In this document: positions 22,021-32,112 of the stretch, piece after piece
Position numbering within the stretch: position 1 is the stretch's first letter
How the letters are laid out: each line of letters opens with the position of its first letter
DNA from: Pollenia angustigena
Taxonomy: Eukaryota; Arthropoda; Insecta; Diptera; Polleniidae
Direction: 5' to 3'
NCBI GenBank assembly: GCA_930367215.1
Contig: OV884059.1
Coordinates: 249,301,803-249,365,802 of the forward strand
Length of the DNA stretch: 64,000 nucleotides
Translations under genes and position numbers: made by a program
The notes under the pieces: generated by a model
Database searches by the model: none
What the model saw: the letters and a program-made list of their open reading frames with translations, nothing else
Told to the model about the DNA's origin: nothing

Positions 22021-22424
22021 TCAAGGAATCGGCACTAATTTTTGAATACGCAAGATTGAATAAATTGGTCATTAATTCAACAAAAATCAAACTAAAAAGA
22101 TTTCAACCATATCGAAGTATTGATTTTGGGAATTTTAGTATTATATACCTATTAGATTTTTTAATCTCTATCTATTAAGTATTTGGGAGTTTTTTTTGCA
22201 AAGCAATTTGTCTTGGAGCTTACATATACAGAGGTTGAAGTCTAAAGTAAGCGCTGTAATAGGAATACTAAATAAGTCTAGACATTTATTTAATGAAAGA
22301 AGCAAATTATTGCTTTATCAAGCATTAATCCAAAACCAACTAAACTATTTAGTGATAATTTACGGTTGTAAAAACAGTTCAGAAATTAAAGCTTTACAAA
22401 GGCTGAAAAATAGATCACTGACAA
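22021..22424 (+). pseudogene. LINE-A reverse transcriptase, fragment 3
   Basis: Resumes with ALIFEYARLNKLVINSTKIK and LKRFQPYRSIDFGN, then KYLGVFF, SNLSWSLHIQRLKSKVSAVI, GILNKSRHLF, LLLYQALIQNQLNYLVIIYG and KALQRLKNRSLTI. This is the thumb and connection region of a CR1/Jockey-like LINE RT. Several frame changes occur between 22.1 and 22.2 kb. It ends at the left terminus of the MITE at 22425. Confidence 0.75.
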
Positions 22425-22989
22425 TTGGGCGATTCTATTCTAGACAAATTTTAACATCAATTTTCAAATCACACTATTTGACACTTTTTTGATGCCAATT
22501 TAAAGTAAAATATCTATATTTTATACAAATTGTATAATTTTTTTAGACGTAAGCTTAAATATAAATTTGTTGTGCACTTCGAATCATTAAGATTCATAGA
22601 TTTGGCGCGAACAGAAAATTCATTGAATGTTGTACCCGTCATGGCTTAAAGAGCAAATTTCTTATTATTGGATTATATTTCTCTGCGAAATTTGATTTGA
22701 TAATCATCGTCTGATATCTCATCTTTCACAATAAAAAATAATAATACAATAAAAGTTTAAAAATTAACAGAGTTTTGTGTTTTTGTGGTATGATCTTATG
22801 AAAGTTGGCCAATTTGGTTGCACCCGTCATGCACTTTAAAGCTCTCTGGTGGCTATTGGATCGTTTCATATAAATTCTTGTAAATAGATAACAATAGTAT
22901 ATAAAAAAATGTTACCCTTTTTAGAAATAACTTAATTGCAAATGTCTAAAGCGTCTAAATGTTGCACCCGTCAGAATAGAATCGCCCAA
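22425..22989. mobile_element. MITE inside LINE-A with gttgcacccgtca subrepeats
   Basis: A perfect 17-bp inverted repeat, ttgggcgattctattct (22425-22441), has its complement at 22973-22989. The palindromic acaa/ttgt outside may belong to the ends. Three direct copies of gttg(c/t)acccgtca (near 22630, 22817 and 22961) lie inside. It splits the LINE-A frame, which continues at about 22.99 kb. Superfamily unknown; the target duplication is not clear. Confidence 0.65.
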
Positions 22990-23108
22990 TTGTTTTTAAT
23001 TTGCCTATAAGGTGGAAGTCTTTGTATAAAGATAAAGCTTAAAATATTTTGCCAATAAACGGATTATATAAACTGCAATTACATACTTCTCTTTGTATTT
23101 AAATCACT
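22990..23108 (+). pseudogene. LINE-A, fragment 4
   Basis: Short remnant reading IKLKILPINGLYKLQLHTS, similar to the C-terminal part of LINE RTs of this type. It lies between the MITE and the left arm of the inverted pair. Confidence 0.5.
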
Positions 23109-23384
23109 GAATAACATTGTACATTAGGTATGACATAGTGAACGATTTTTCGATTTTGAATCGCTCCCGCCTCTTATTTTGTTAGGCTTGGAAAAAATAC
23201 ATGTGGCAAAAAATGGGGGAGTTTGGTTGAGGGTAAATGGCTCCTCATCGAGGTCAAAGTTCAAGGGAAAAGTGAAAAAATTCATAAAATTTCCAATAAC
23301 TGCTGCGGAGTCGCATCTAGAGTAGTAAAATGTAAGACTGACCTCCATTAATTTTTCCTCCCCAACATTTTTGTAGAACATACT

Positions 23385-23870
23385 TATACTCTATCTCCGC
23401 TCCTCAAGGGGCTTGCCCTACAAAAGTTAGTTTTTTATAAATTTTTACCCCATCGTCTTAATAAGTTACAGGGCGCCTTTGAAGGATTCAAATGTATGAC
23501 AAACCCCAATTGATTTTTCCTCCCCAACACTTTTGTAAAACATTCTTACCTTCTATCTCTGCTCCTTAGGGTACTTTCCCTTCAAATAAAGATATACAAA
23601 TTTGCCCCCTCGTTCTTACTACTTTCAGGGCGCTTCTGGAGAGGTCAAATGTATGATCGACCATTGATTAGTCTCACACAACATTTTTGTGGAAGACACC
23701 AACCTTCCATATCTACTCCTTAGGGTACTTCCCTTCAAATATGGTTTTATAAATTTGCCCTCTGGACCTAACTACTTTAACTGCACTTCTGGACGTGTCA
23801 AATGTACATACCGAACCTCTTTCTCTGCTCTTTAGGGTACCTCCTATACACATTTTTTATATATAAATTA
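23385..23870. repeat. degenerate tandem repeats with ctccccaacatttttgta
   Basis: At least three diverged units of about 110-130 bp, each with a (tcctcccca)acatttttgt box, a ctatctctgctcctta(g)gg box and a cccttcaaata box. The inverted partner at about 26040-26250 has fewer units, so the repeat number differs between the two copies. Confidence 0.6.
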
Positions 23871-23987
23871 TGTCCTAATTGTTCTAAGTGGTTCCCATAC
23901 AAAAAACCATTTTTATATATGTATCTTAAATTTTTTGTATTAAATTAAGTTCAGTTGCAAGTTTGAGTGCGATATGTATGTATTATT

Positions 23988-25005
23988 TTAATTTATTAAT
24001 TTATTTTTGTGATAAAGTGGATAATTTTTCCTATTTTCGGCAACGACTTGCAGTAGAAATATTTTTTCTTCCTCGTTTTGGCACAAAATATTGTTGTAGT
24101 CCTCAATTTGTTTTACACCTCTTTTGGCAGAATCGTTGACTACATGCAATTTTCGCTGTGTTTCTAGTGATTGTTGGTAGTCTTCATGCTTTTCCCAAGT
24201 TTCTGGATCACTATCAAGAAAATCTTTTGACAATCTGAGGCAAGTAAACATTTTTCTTGTGTATGGTGTAACATAATGACTAAAATTTTTCTCCATGAGC
24301 TCTTCGTTAACTTCTTTTGGTGACAATAAAATTCTTTAAACACTTTCGAAGTCGTAAAAAGGTACTGTAGAAACATTTACTCTACCCTCGTCTGCCCCGC
24401 TATCTTCATCATAAGATTCCTCCATGTGACTGCCCGACAGTTCTTCCGCGTATTTCTCTTTATCTCTCTCAAATGTACGAAATGCATCCGCCATTTTTCG
24501 CTTCGTATCAAAGGGAACATTCTTGTCAAATAATGCAAAAGCAACAGCTTCGCCACTAAGATACCAGAGATGTCCACAGAATCTCTTCACCAACTGACGT
24601 GAAACTGTCTCATCAATTGAAGCATAATGGATAATCGCTTTTAAAAAGTTTGGGGCTTCTACTGCTTTGGTAACACTAAACCAAGATTTAATATAAAGAG
24701 TTACTATGAAAATAGTAACATCGCAAAGTACGTTTAATTCATTTTCGCTTAAGTCGAGAAATTTTCGCAATAAAAACATTTTTATACAGTATATGCCCTC
24801 GGCTATCCATCGAGCATGACTGGTAGGTCCTGGTTGTCTAAACTTATGGTTGGAAATATTTACACCAAAGAACAGCAAAACGATTTGTAAAAATTCCTTG
24901 TAGTCGCCTCTGGGTTTTTGTTCGTTTAATTGAGCTAAACAAAATGATTCAGTATCAATTAGAACTTGCACCGGTATTTTTGCTGCAACTTCATCTTCAC
25001 TTATA
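23988..25005 (-). pseudogene. uncharacterised transposon-linked protein, one internal stop
   Basis: The minus-strand frame runs from about 25005 to the stop at 23988, broken by one TAA near 24330. Blocks: AAKIPVQVLIDTESFCLAQL; YKEFLQIVLLFFGVN; PGPTSHARWIAEGIYCIKMF; NELNVLCDVTIFIVTLYIKS; DETVSRQLVKRFCGHLWYLS; GEAVAFALFDKNVPFDTKRK; an acidic linker (MEESYDEDSGADEG); SHYVTPYTRKMFTCL; DPETWEKHEDYQQ; HVVNDSAKRGVKQIEDYNNI and EEEKIFLLQVVAENRKNYP. Roughly 340 residues, lacking the N-terminal part seen in the plus-strand copy. I know the family only as uncharacterised, multi-copy and invertebrate. A role in transposition is inferred from copy number and context. Confidence 0.65.
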
Positions 25006-25089
25006 GAATTTTATTTATTTTTATAAGTACTTATAAGTACTATTATTAACACCGTACATTTACACTGTGTTCTACATAATTAAAGTAAC

Positions 25090-26480
25090 TAATTACTCAT
25101 CTGCCGAATCGACTGCATTAGACAATCAGCAGGAAGATTTCAGTAACAAATCGGACCTGCGTAAGCAATTTCCCAGGGGTACAAGGGAATATATTAAATG
25201 CATTACTACGGATCTAGTAACTATGTATTTTCGACAGATGTAAGACATCTGACACTGCATCAGTTCGTATATTGATTGATGCGGCTCAAGCAACTTGACC
25301 CAAGAAAGTAAATCATCAATCGAGCATTTCTTCGAGAAGCACGGACACAAAATCGACAGCAGATCACCGCTTTTTTGAAGGAAAATCCGAAGGTATGCAA
25401 TTTTAGATATTTCTGTAATATACAATACTTGTTAAAAGCGGTATGAAAACTTTATACCGAAGCAGTAGAAGCCCCAAATAATGACTTGAAATTTTTAAAA
25501 GCGATTATCCATTATGCTCCAATTAATGAGACAGTTTCACGTCAGTTGGTGAAGAGATTCTGTGAACATCTCTGGTATCTTAGTGGCGAAGCTGTTGCAT
25601 TTGCATTATTTGATAAGAATGTGCCCTTTGATACCAAGCGAAGAGAGAGATAATGAGAAATACGCGGAAGAACTGTCGGGCAGTCCCATGGAGGAATCTT
25701 ATGATAAAGATAGCGGGGCAGAAGAGGGTAGAGTAAATGTTTCTCCAGTACCTTTTTGCGACTTCGAAAGTGCTAAAAGAATTTCATTGTCATCAAAAGA
25801 AGTAAACGAAGAGTTCATGGAGAAAAATTTGAGTCATTATGTTACACCAGACACAGGAAAAATGTTTACTCGCCTCGGATTGTCAAAAGAGTTTTTGATA
25901 GTGATCCAGAAACTTGGGAAAAGCATGTTGTAAACGATTCTGCCGAAAGAGATGTAAAACTAATAGAGGACTACAACAATATTTTGTGCCGCAACGAGGA
26001 AGAAACAATATTTTTACTGACTCCTCTAGAGGTGCAATTTAAGTAGTTAGGTCAACAAAAATGTTGTGTGAGAAAAATCAATGGTCGATCATACATTTGA
26101 CCCCTCCAGAGGCGCCCTGAAAGTAATTAGAACGAGGGGGCAAATTTGGAAATCTTTATTCGAAGGGAAATTACTCTAAGGAGCAGACATAGAAGGTAAG
26201 AATGATCTACAAAAGTGTTGGGGAGGAAAAATTAATGGAGGTCAGTCTTACATTTTACTACTCTAGGTGCGACTGCGCAGCAGTTATTGGAAATTTTATG
26301 AATTTTTTCACTTTTCCCTTGAACTTTGACCTCGATGAGCAGCCATTTACCCTCAACCAAACTCCCCCATTTTTTGCCACATGTATTTTTTTTCCAAGAC
26401 TAAAAAAATAAGAGGCGGGAGCAGTTCAAAATCTTGTTGCAAAAATGTTCATATATCACTATGTCATAGCTATTGTACAT
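25090..26480 (+). mobile_element. right copy of the uncharacterised element (plus)
   Basis: Inverted relative to 23109-25010, with 5' ends facing each other across about 80 bp that include the palindrome aagtacttataagtact (near 25025). This copy keeps an N-terminal coding part missing on the left but has lost the middle of the gene. The end segment 26200-26450 mirrors 23128-23385. Confidence 0.6.
25098..26030 (+). pseudogene. uncharacterised protein relic, internally deleted
   Basis: The N-terminal part reads ALDNQQEDFSNKSDLRKQFP and RGTREYIKCITTDLV, then broken frames with SDTASVRILIDAAQ-like content. The gene then jumps to EAVEAPNNDLKFLKAIIHYA, ETVSRQLVKRFCEHLWYLSG, FALFDKNVPFD, the acidic linker EESYDKDSGAEEG, SSKEVNEEFMEKNLSHYVTP and a decayed end. 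Compared with the minus copy it lacks about 110 residues (the ARW...IKMF region) and has extra frameshifts near 25650 and 25900. Confidence 0.6.
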
Positions 26481-27062
26481 ACTGCAATAAAATTTAGCGA
26501 AATCAATTTTGGTTCAATACAAAAAAAAATTTATGAAATTTCCAATAAGCAACGAAGTAAGAGATTTAAGTAACTATAAATTTAAAATGAATTTTTTTAG
26601 GTGTATTTAAGTAAAGTGTAGTTTGCTTTGAATCATAACTTTTTGATTGAACCAAGCCACACATATTCTTACAATAAGAAATTTTTGGCTTGGACGAGAA
26701 TGATTCAAAATTTTGTTGACTCAAGCCAAGGTGATTTAGTAAATAATTCTTTCTCTGAAGCTATTATAACAATTAAATTTAGCTTTGGCTTAAGACGTTA
26801 TACTAAAAAAATAATGTTTACTTTTATGCAAAGTATAGAAATCAAGAAATAATTTTTATATATCAAGCAAAAAACAAAAATTATAAGCAATCGCTATTTG
26901 TCAACAAAAAAAAAAAAAATTAAAATTATTCACCATCCAATCTATTATTCAGAACTTAAAAAATCAGAATCTTAATATTTATAACAATTAAATTGTAATT
27001 TTTATGATATTGCTTGTATTCCTTCCGATCCATTAATAATAAAAAATTTTAAGCTTGTTAAA
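26481..27062 (+). pseudogene. possible LINE-A 3' end with A-rich tail
   Basis: An open stretch at 26628-26850 reads MNHNFLIEPSHTYSYNKKFL and SFSEAIITIKFSF, loosely like the C-terminal end of LINE ORF2 (H-N-x(5)-P-S, then a final helix). The A/T-rich sequence to 27062 ends in a short A run. If right, LINE-A spans 11.7-27.06 kb and contains all elements between. The match is weak. Confidence 0.3.
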
Positions 27063-27748
27063 AAAAAAACAAGTAGAAAAGTATAGTCGGTCTAGCCCGA
27101 CCATATAATATAATATAAATATGGATTTATCTATGTATATAAACTTCATAAAAATCGGTTTGAAAGTTTGTGAGAGGCAGAAATCGCCCCCTACCTCCCC
27201 TTGTGGGCCTATTTTTGAAAAACTGTATAGGTTATATGTCTATGTATACATAGATATGGATCTATCTATATTTTAAATTTCATTAAAATCGGTTTGAGAG
27301 GCACAACTTGCCCCTATCTCCCCTCATGGTCCTATTTTTTAAAATATGCATACCTTTTGTGTTTATATAGATATGGTTCTATCTGTGTTTAAAATTTCAT
27401 TAACATCGGTATGATAGTTTCTGAGAGGAAGAAATTTCCCCCTCGTGGTCCTAGGATTCGGTCCATTTTCACTAGGCTTGGTCCTTGTACCCATAAGAAC
27501 CTATGTCCCAATTTTTATCAAATTATCTTCAAAATTGCGACCTGTACTTAACACACAAGGTTCCATGGAAAGCCAGCCAGCCATCCTGCCAGCTAACCAG
27601 GCGGACGGACATCGTTAGTTTGACTCAGAAAGTGATTCTGAGTCAATCGGTATACTTTAAGGTGGGTCTAAGTCCAATATTTTAAGGCGTTACACACATC
27701 AGCACAAATGCATAATACCCTCTCCACTATTGTGGTGTGGGTATAATT
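27063..27748. repeat. dispersed fly repeat with internal 110-bp units
   Basis: Begins aaacaagtagaaaagtatag followed by tcggtctagcccgacca, and ends with catcagcacaaatgcataat followed by a ggtgtgggtata motif. From memory this is a frequent dispersed repeat in muscoid fly genomes. It contains three diverged units with atggatctatctat, ttcattaaaatcggtttga and gaggcagaaatcgcccc. No coding sequence. Confidence 0.6.
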
Positions 27749-27779
27749 AATTTGAACTTGAAAATTTCGTTTTAAAAAA

Positions 27780-28321
27780 CATTTCAAATAGGGCCTAAAT
27801 TTCTTCAATGTAAATAAAATTCAATTTTTAATTTCAATATTTTGTTTCCGACGTTTCGTCGATTATTTGTCGACTTTTTCAAGGGATTGTCGATTTAAAA
27901 ATTATTAAACAATAAAATAAGTACAATAATGTTACACATAAACAATACAGACTTACAATATGAAATTTAATCACATTAAAAAGTTTTACATGCATCAAGG
28001 AGCATACAAATATAAAATATAATTATAATATTTAAATGCATATTACTTCTTTAAATATATTACAGGTCATTACCATTACAACAATATAACTCGCATTTAT
28101 GTTGTTCGTGTCTTCCTTCGAATTCATTGTTCTCTTAATTTGTTGTTGTATTCTAAGGCTTTCAATTGTGTATCTCTTCCTTTCTTCATTTTCTATATCA
28201 AGAATTTTAACATCATCGAACTTAATTCTGTGACCAGTATGTAGGATGTGTTGTGCTAGTGCTGTTGTCTCTTTTCTCCGCTTAATGTCCATCTTGTGTT
28301 CTCCCATTCTTGTCTCCAGTG
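27780..28321 (-). pseudogene. Penelope-B: endonuclease C-terminus and 3' region
   Basis: On the minus strand, RMGEHKMDIKRRKETTALAQ, HILHTGHRIKFDDVKILDIE and NEERKRYTIESLRIQQQI form the C-terminal part of a GIY-YIG endonuclease as found in Penelope-like elements (H..GH..F.......E....R...E). The hAT element at 28322 interrupts its start. The 3' untranslated part continues to about 27780, carries the hammerhead-like motif and ends with ttaggccctatt-type sequence (minus strand). Confidence 0.8.
27848..27895 (-). ncRNA. hammerhead-ribozyme-like motif of Penelope-B
   Basis: The minus strand reads cccttgaaaaagtcgacaaa then taatcgacgaaacgtcgg. GTCGA and TCGAC can pair as a perfect 5-bp stem II, followed by GAAAC and GTC. 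As in the copy at 21911, the CUGANGA box is degenerate (TTGAAAAAG). The location in the terminal part of a Penelope-like element is where such motifs are known. Confidence 0.5.
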
Positions 28322-29375
28322 CAGTGTTACCGTTCGCCCGACTAAAGTCGCAATTTGACCCTTTTTCAGCGGTCTGCGACTTTTTGTGAGACTTTTTTTT
28401 ATCACCGACTTTTGCGACTATTTTAATTTTTCTGCTACTTTTTACCCTTTTTGTTAAGATTCTTACAAAACATTCAATATTCTTATTATTTGTATCAAAA
28501 AAAAAAAAAAAATTCGTCAAAATAGCCTCGTCAAAATTTAAAAACAATTCATAAATTATTGTTCATTTGGCAACACTTTTATTACATTTTTGCAACCTTG
28601 TCATGTATACAACGTATTTGAGGCGAATTCAGTTCAAGGTTGTGGCAAGTTTTGACAGTTCGGACCAATTTGTTTTAATTTGTCAGTGTTTTGTTAGAAA
28701 TGGTTGACATTTCGAATCGTAAACACCAGCAATGCAAAAAACCTCTGCTGTTTCTGTTGGTTTTGAATTGTTGTAGTCTTAGCACCACCTGTAGTTTTCG
28801 AATCGTAAACACTAGCAATGCAATGTTAAAACATGCAATTCAATGCTGTCATCTTTAAATTTAATAGACAAAGATATAGAAGACTGGATTCCCTGTGATG
28901 AACTTATTTCTAAATATAGAAATAAAATTTCAAAAAAGTAGTATTTATGTAGGTATGTTAAGATAAAGAAATATTGCGCCAAGATCAAACGAACGGAATT
29001 AAAGTAAAATTTTCAAGCGGCTTTAATTGGACAAGTTTAAATTTTGTCAAAAATATATTAACCTTAACTTTTTTGGCTTTAAACAGAAATTCTACTCCTT
29101 TGACCTTGACAGCATACGACAAATTTATTAAACTTAAGTAAATGTTTTCACTATACATGAAAACATGGACAAACATGTACATTGTTACGAAATATGATAA
29201 AAATGAATTCTGCAATAAGCTTTTTGTTTCAATTGTTTTGTTATGCTTTTTATTAATAAAAAACGTTAAAAAAAGATATGCGACTTTTATTTTCTGAAAC
29301 GACTTTTTTGTGCGACTTTATTTTTATAAAACAACCTTTTGTGCGACTTTTCAAAAATTCCTAACGGTAACCCTG
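28322..29375. mobile_element. non-autonomous hAT inserted in Penelope GIY-YIG gene
   Basis: The termini cagtgttaccgtt (28322-28334) and aacggtaaccctg (29363-29375) are flanked by identical 8-mers ctccagtg (28314-28321 and 29376-29383). Both subterminal regions carry repeated gcgacttt motifs. Joined across the insertion, the flanks read as one uninterrupted endonuclease frame (KRTLE then TRMGEH), confirming the insertion site. No transposase is recognised in the 1,054 bp. Confidence 0.92.
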
Positions 29376-29383
29376 CTCCAGTG

Positions 29384-29610
29384 TACGTTTTGTTGTTCCT
29401 ATGTCTGGGATCACACTATGAAAGTTTTCTTTCAGAAAGTCCGAGTTTATTGGTGAGAGGGGAAGAGAACATGCTTTTATTCTCTCCCCTCTCACCAATA
29501 AACTCAGATTTTCTGAAAGAAAACTTTCATAGTGTGAACCCGGACTATATAAATAAGCTCGCATTGCTGAGGTCATTTCCTTCACATTGTAATTCGTATA
29601 CAATGTTACT
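29384..29610 (-). pseudogene. Penelope-B endonuclease N-part, split by a MITE
   Basis: On the minus strand, VYELQCEGND (29.60-29.55 kb) and IGTTKRTLE (29.41-29.38 kb) are the two halves of the GIY-YIG catalytic entry region. They are separated by the palindromic MITE at 29403-29545. The short sequence between the VYELQ block and the MITE has decayed and contains a stop. Confidence 0.65.
29403..29545. mobile_element. 143-bp palindromic MITE
   Basis: An almost perfect hairpin: the left arm begins gtctgggatcacactatgaa and the right arm is its complement with few mismatches (ending gtgtgaacccggac). The flanking trinucleotide is tat on both sides (29400-29402 and 29546-29548). It lies in the Penelope endonuclease frame. 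The terminus (gt..gg.tcacac) resembles the MITE at 259-518, suggesting the same superfamily. Confidence 0.8.
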
Positions 29611-29784
29611 TTGTTTTTGTTTATTAATTGGCGCCTTAACTCTAGAAAATATTGTGCTTAATGTCAAATTGGGTTTGTATGCAAAACAGATTTTTTTTGT
29701 TTTTATTAACGACTGTATGTTATTGTTATCGGTTAACCCAGGTATGTATTTTACACTGTAAAATTTGTTCTTTTTTTTTTAATG

Positions 29785-31690
29785 TTAGGACCAGCACTCA
29801 GGGGATGACCCCTACTAATGCATTGCATTGTGTTGGAACTAGGAAAATAGGTTGTGGGAAGGAGGATAGAGGGAGTAGTGTTTGTGAACATTCGATTTAA
29901 ACTTAATCATGTTGTAAGTGAGAGGGAAGACTTCTGCAGGAAGGTTATTCCACATACGAACTGTGCGGGAAAAAAACGAATTCTCTCTGTAATGCGTTGT
30001 ACGATTCACCTGCCAATCGACCACATAAGGATGGGTTTCGGGAACCAGTTCCCTAATTTCGTCTGAACACATCCCATTGTAGTAACGATAAAACAGACAA
30101 ATACAACCCACATTGCGACGGTGCTCAAGGGAGTCAATAGAATTGGATACCCTACTGTCACCAATGAGAACCTTCGCCCTCTCCTGCACCCGGTCGAGAA
30201 GCTCCAAAATAGACTTTGAAGCACCGGCCCACACATGAGAGTAAGGAGATTAGATGGAGTGAAGTATATCTTACACCTTCTTTGAAAACCGAGGCACTTG
30301 AATGCTTCTTTCGACACCTTGAATATATGTTCTGTCCATCGGACATCACATTGTATCCTCATGCCCAGAACATCAAGAGATTCTGATTCCTCAATAATTA
30401 TACCACCCATATATACAGATGAGGCACCTTGATTTGTCGCGCGCTTATGCGTCAGCACGCAACATTGGGTTTTTCGAGCATTAAAATCGACCCTATTCGC
30501 ACGACCCCATTCCGAGATTATGTCAAGGTCTCGGCCAAGCGTATCATTCATATTCTGCCTTATAGCAGCGACATCGGATACGCTTGGTCTGCATTCGAAT
30601 GAGAACGAGTGGCAAAGGTTGCTGTCATCTGCAAAAGAGTAGATAGGGTTTGAAGTTTGACAAAGGAGGTCGTTTAGAAAGATAAGAAATAGAGTAGGAG
30701 AAAGAACGGAGCCTTGTGGCACCCCTGGATGACTCTTGAACTCGTTTGACGAAACCTCATCTATAACAACTCGTATAGTGCGATCTTTGAGAAAACTCGA
30801 TATAAATCGAGAGAAATTATCACCGACACCAAATGCAGCAAGTTTTGACAAAAGTGCACCATGCCAGACTCTGTCAAACGCCTTGGAAATATCCAAAGCA
30901 ATTACCTTACTTTCGCCAAAATGGTGAATGGAACAGCACCATTTTTCCGATAACAGAGCTAGTAAGTCTCCAGTAGAGCGACCTCTACGAAACCCATACT
31001 GGCGGTCGTTTAGCAGGTAGTTTGATTCTAAATATTTGACAGGATGGTACTTTACCATACTCTCCATAACTTTGGAAAGTGCCGAACAAATTGCAATTGG
31101 GCGGTAATTTTCAGGGTTATTAGCGGTTCCTTTTTTAGGAATTGGCGTTACGTTAGCAACTTTCCAGCAGACTGGAAATTCCGCGGCACGGTATAAAGTG
31201 CTGAAAAGATTTGCTAAGGGACGAGCTAGCGTCGAAGAGCACTGCTTCAAGACCAGCGCAGGTATACCATCCGGCCCAGGAGACTTGTTTATGTCGAGAT
31301 TCGCAAGAACGCTTTTAACAGCTCGACCCCGAAAAAATATTCTAGGCATAGTTACGGATACTTTTTCGAGTTCGGGTAGTGGTTGATTGCTAGCTGGTAG
31401 GTAAGAATTATTAGCAAATAGTTCGGCAAAACAATTAGCCTTATCAACCGGGTCCGTGAATGATCGGCCATCCTTTAAAAGATTTGGTATTGAAGAACTA
31501 GCATTAACCCTTACTCTTTCAACGAATGACCAGAAGCTTTTACTTCCCCGGGGAGCAGCAAGAACTTCAGCACGAACCTTTCTGAAGATGTTTCTTTACT
31601 GTACCAATCAAACAGAATCATATTTTTTTTGCGTATAATTTATGAGTCCTAGTTGCAATTTCCTCATTTTTCTCAATCTCAGTAGTAAAT
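29785..31690 (-). pseudogene. LINE-B reverse transcriptase, 5'-truncated, frameshifted
   Basis: A minus-strand non-LTR element. Blocks in order: GSKSFWSFVERVRVNAS; DINKSPGPDGIPALVLKQCS; FPVCWKVANVTPIPKKG; NYRPIAICSALSKVMESMV; YGFRRGRSTGDLLALL; IALDISKAFDRVWHGALLSK; GVPQGSVLSPTLFLIFLNDL; YSFADDSNLCHSF (FADD catalytic pair); ESLDVLGMRIQCDVRWTEHI. A frameshift near 30240 moves the C-terminal part (RVQERAKVLIGDSRV, LEHRRNVGCICLFYRYYNG, HYRENSFFSRTVRMWNNLP) to another frame. The 3' end has an A tail (T run at 29768-29783). It is a CR1/Jockey-group LINE by motif style. It interrupts the Penelope-B element. Confidence 0.85.
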
Positions 31691-32112
31691 TGTATGTTAG
31701 GGTGTTGTTTGTTGTTGCTCGACCCCGAAAAAATATTCTAGGCATAGTTACGGATACTTTTTCGAGTTCGGGTAGTGGTTGATTGCTAGCTGGTAGGTAA
31801 GAATTATTAGCAAATAGTTCGGCAAAACAATTAGCCTTATCAACCGGGTCCGTGAATGATCGGCCATCCTTTAAAAGATTTGGTATTGAAGAACTAGCAT
31901 TAACCCTTACTCTTTCAACGAATGACCAGAAGCTTTTACTTCCCCGGGGAGCAGCAAGAACTTCAGCACGAACCTTTCTGAAGATGTTTCTTTACTGTAC
32001 CAATCAAACAGAATCATATTTTTTTTGCGTATAATTTATGAGTCCTAGTTGCAATTTCCTCATTTTTCTCAATCTCAGTAGTAAATTGTATGTTAGGGTG
32101 TTGTTTGTTAAA
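31321..32112. repeat. 396-bp tandem duplication across LINE-B/Penelope junction
   Basis: 31321-31716 and 31717-32112 are near-identical copies starting gctcgaccccgaaaaaatat. Each contains LINE-B coding sequence (DPVDKANCFAELFANN region on minus) joined to Penelope-B RT sequence (HPNIQFTTEIEKNEE on minus). The duplication therefore happened after the LINE had inserted. Confidence 0.9.

Larger units (their letters stand above)
23109..25010 (-). mobile_element. left copy of an uncharacterised element (minus)
   Basis: One arm of a head-to-head inverted pair; its partner is 25090-26480. It consists of the protein relic (23988-25005), then, on the plus-strand left side, a block of degenerate 110-130-bp repeats (about 23385-23870). 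Last comes a conserved end segment (23128-23385) that recurs inverted at 26200-26450. Both arms stop near the same sequence (ctatgtcata then attgtaca). The element type is not known. Confidence 0.6.

Noticed and set aside
23385..23870. CRISPR-like regular array
   Set aside because: Units are diverged, about 110-130 bp, with no constant short repeat and spacer pattern. The setting is a eukaryotic repeat region.
31456..32034. Two identical 60-codon plus-strand frames
   Set aside because: Antisense to LINE-B coding sequence and doubled only because of the 396-bp tandem duplication.
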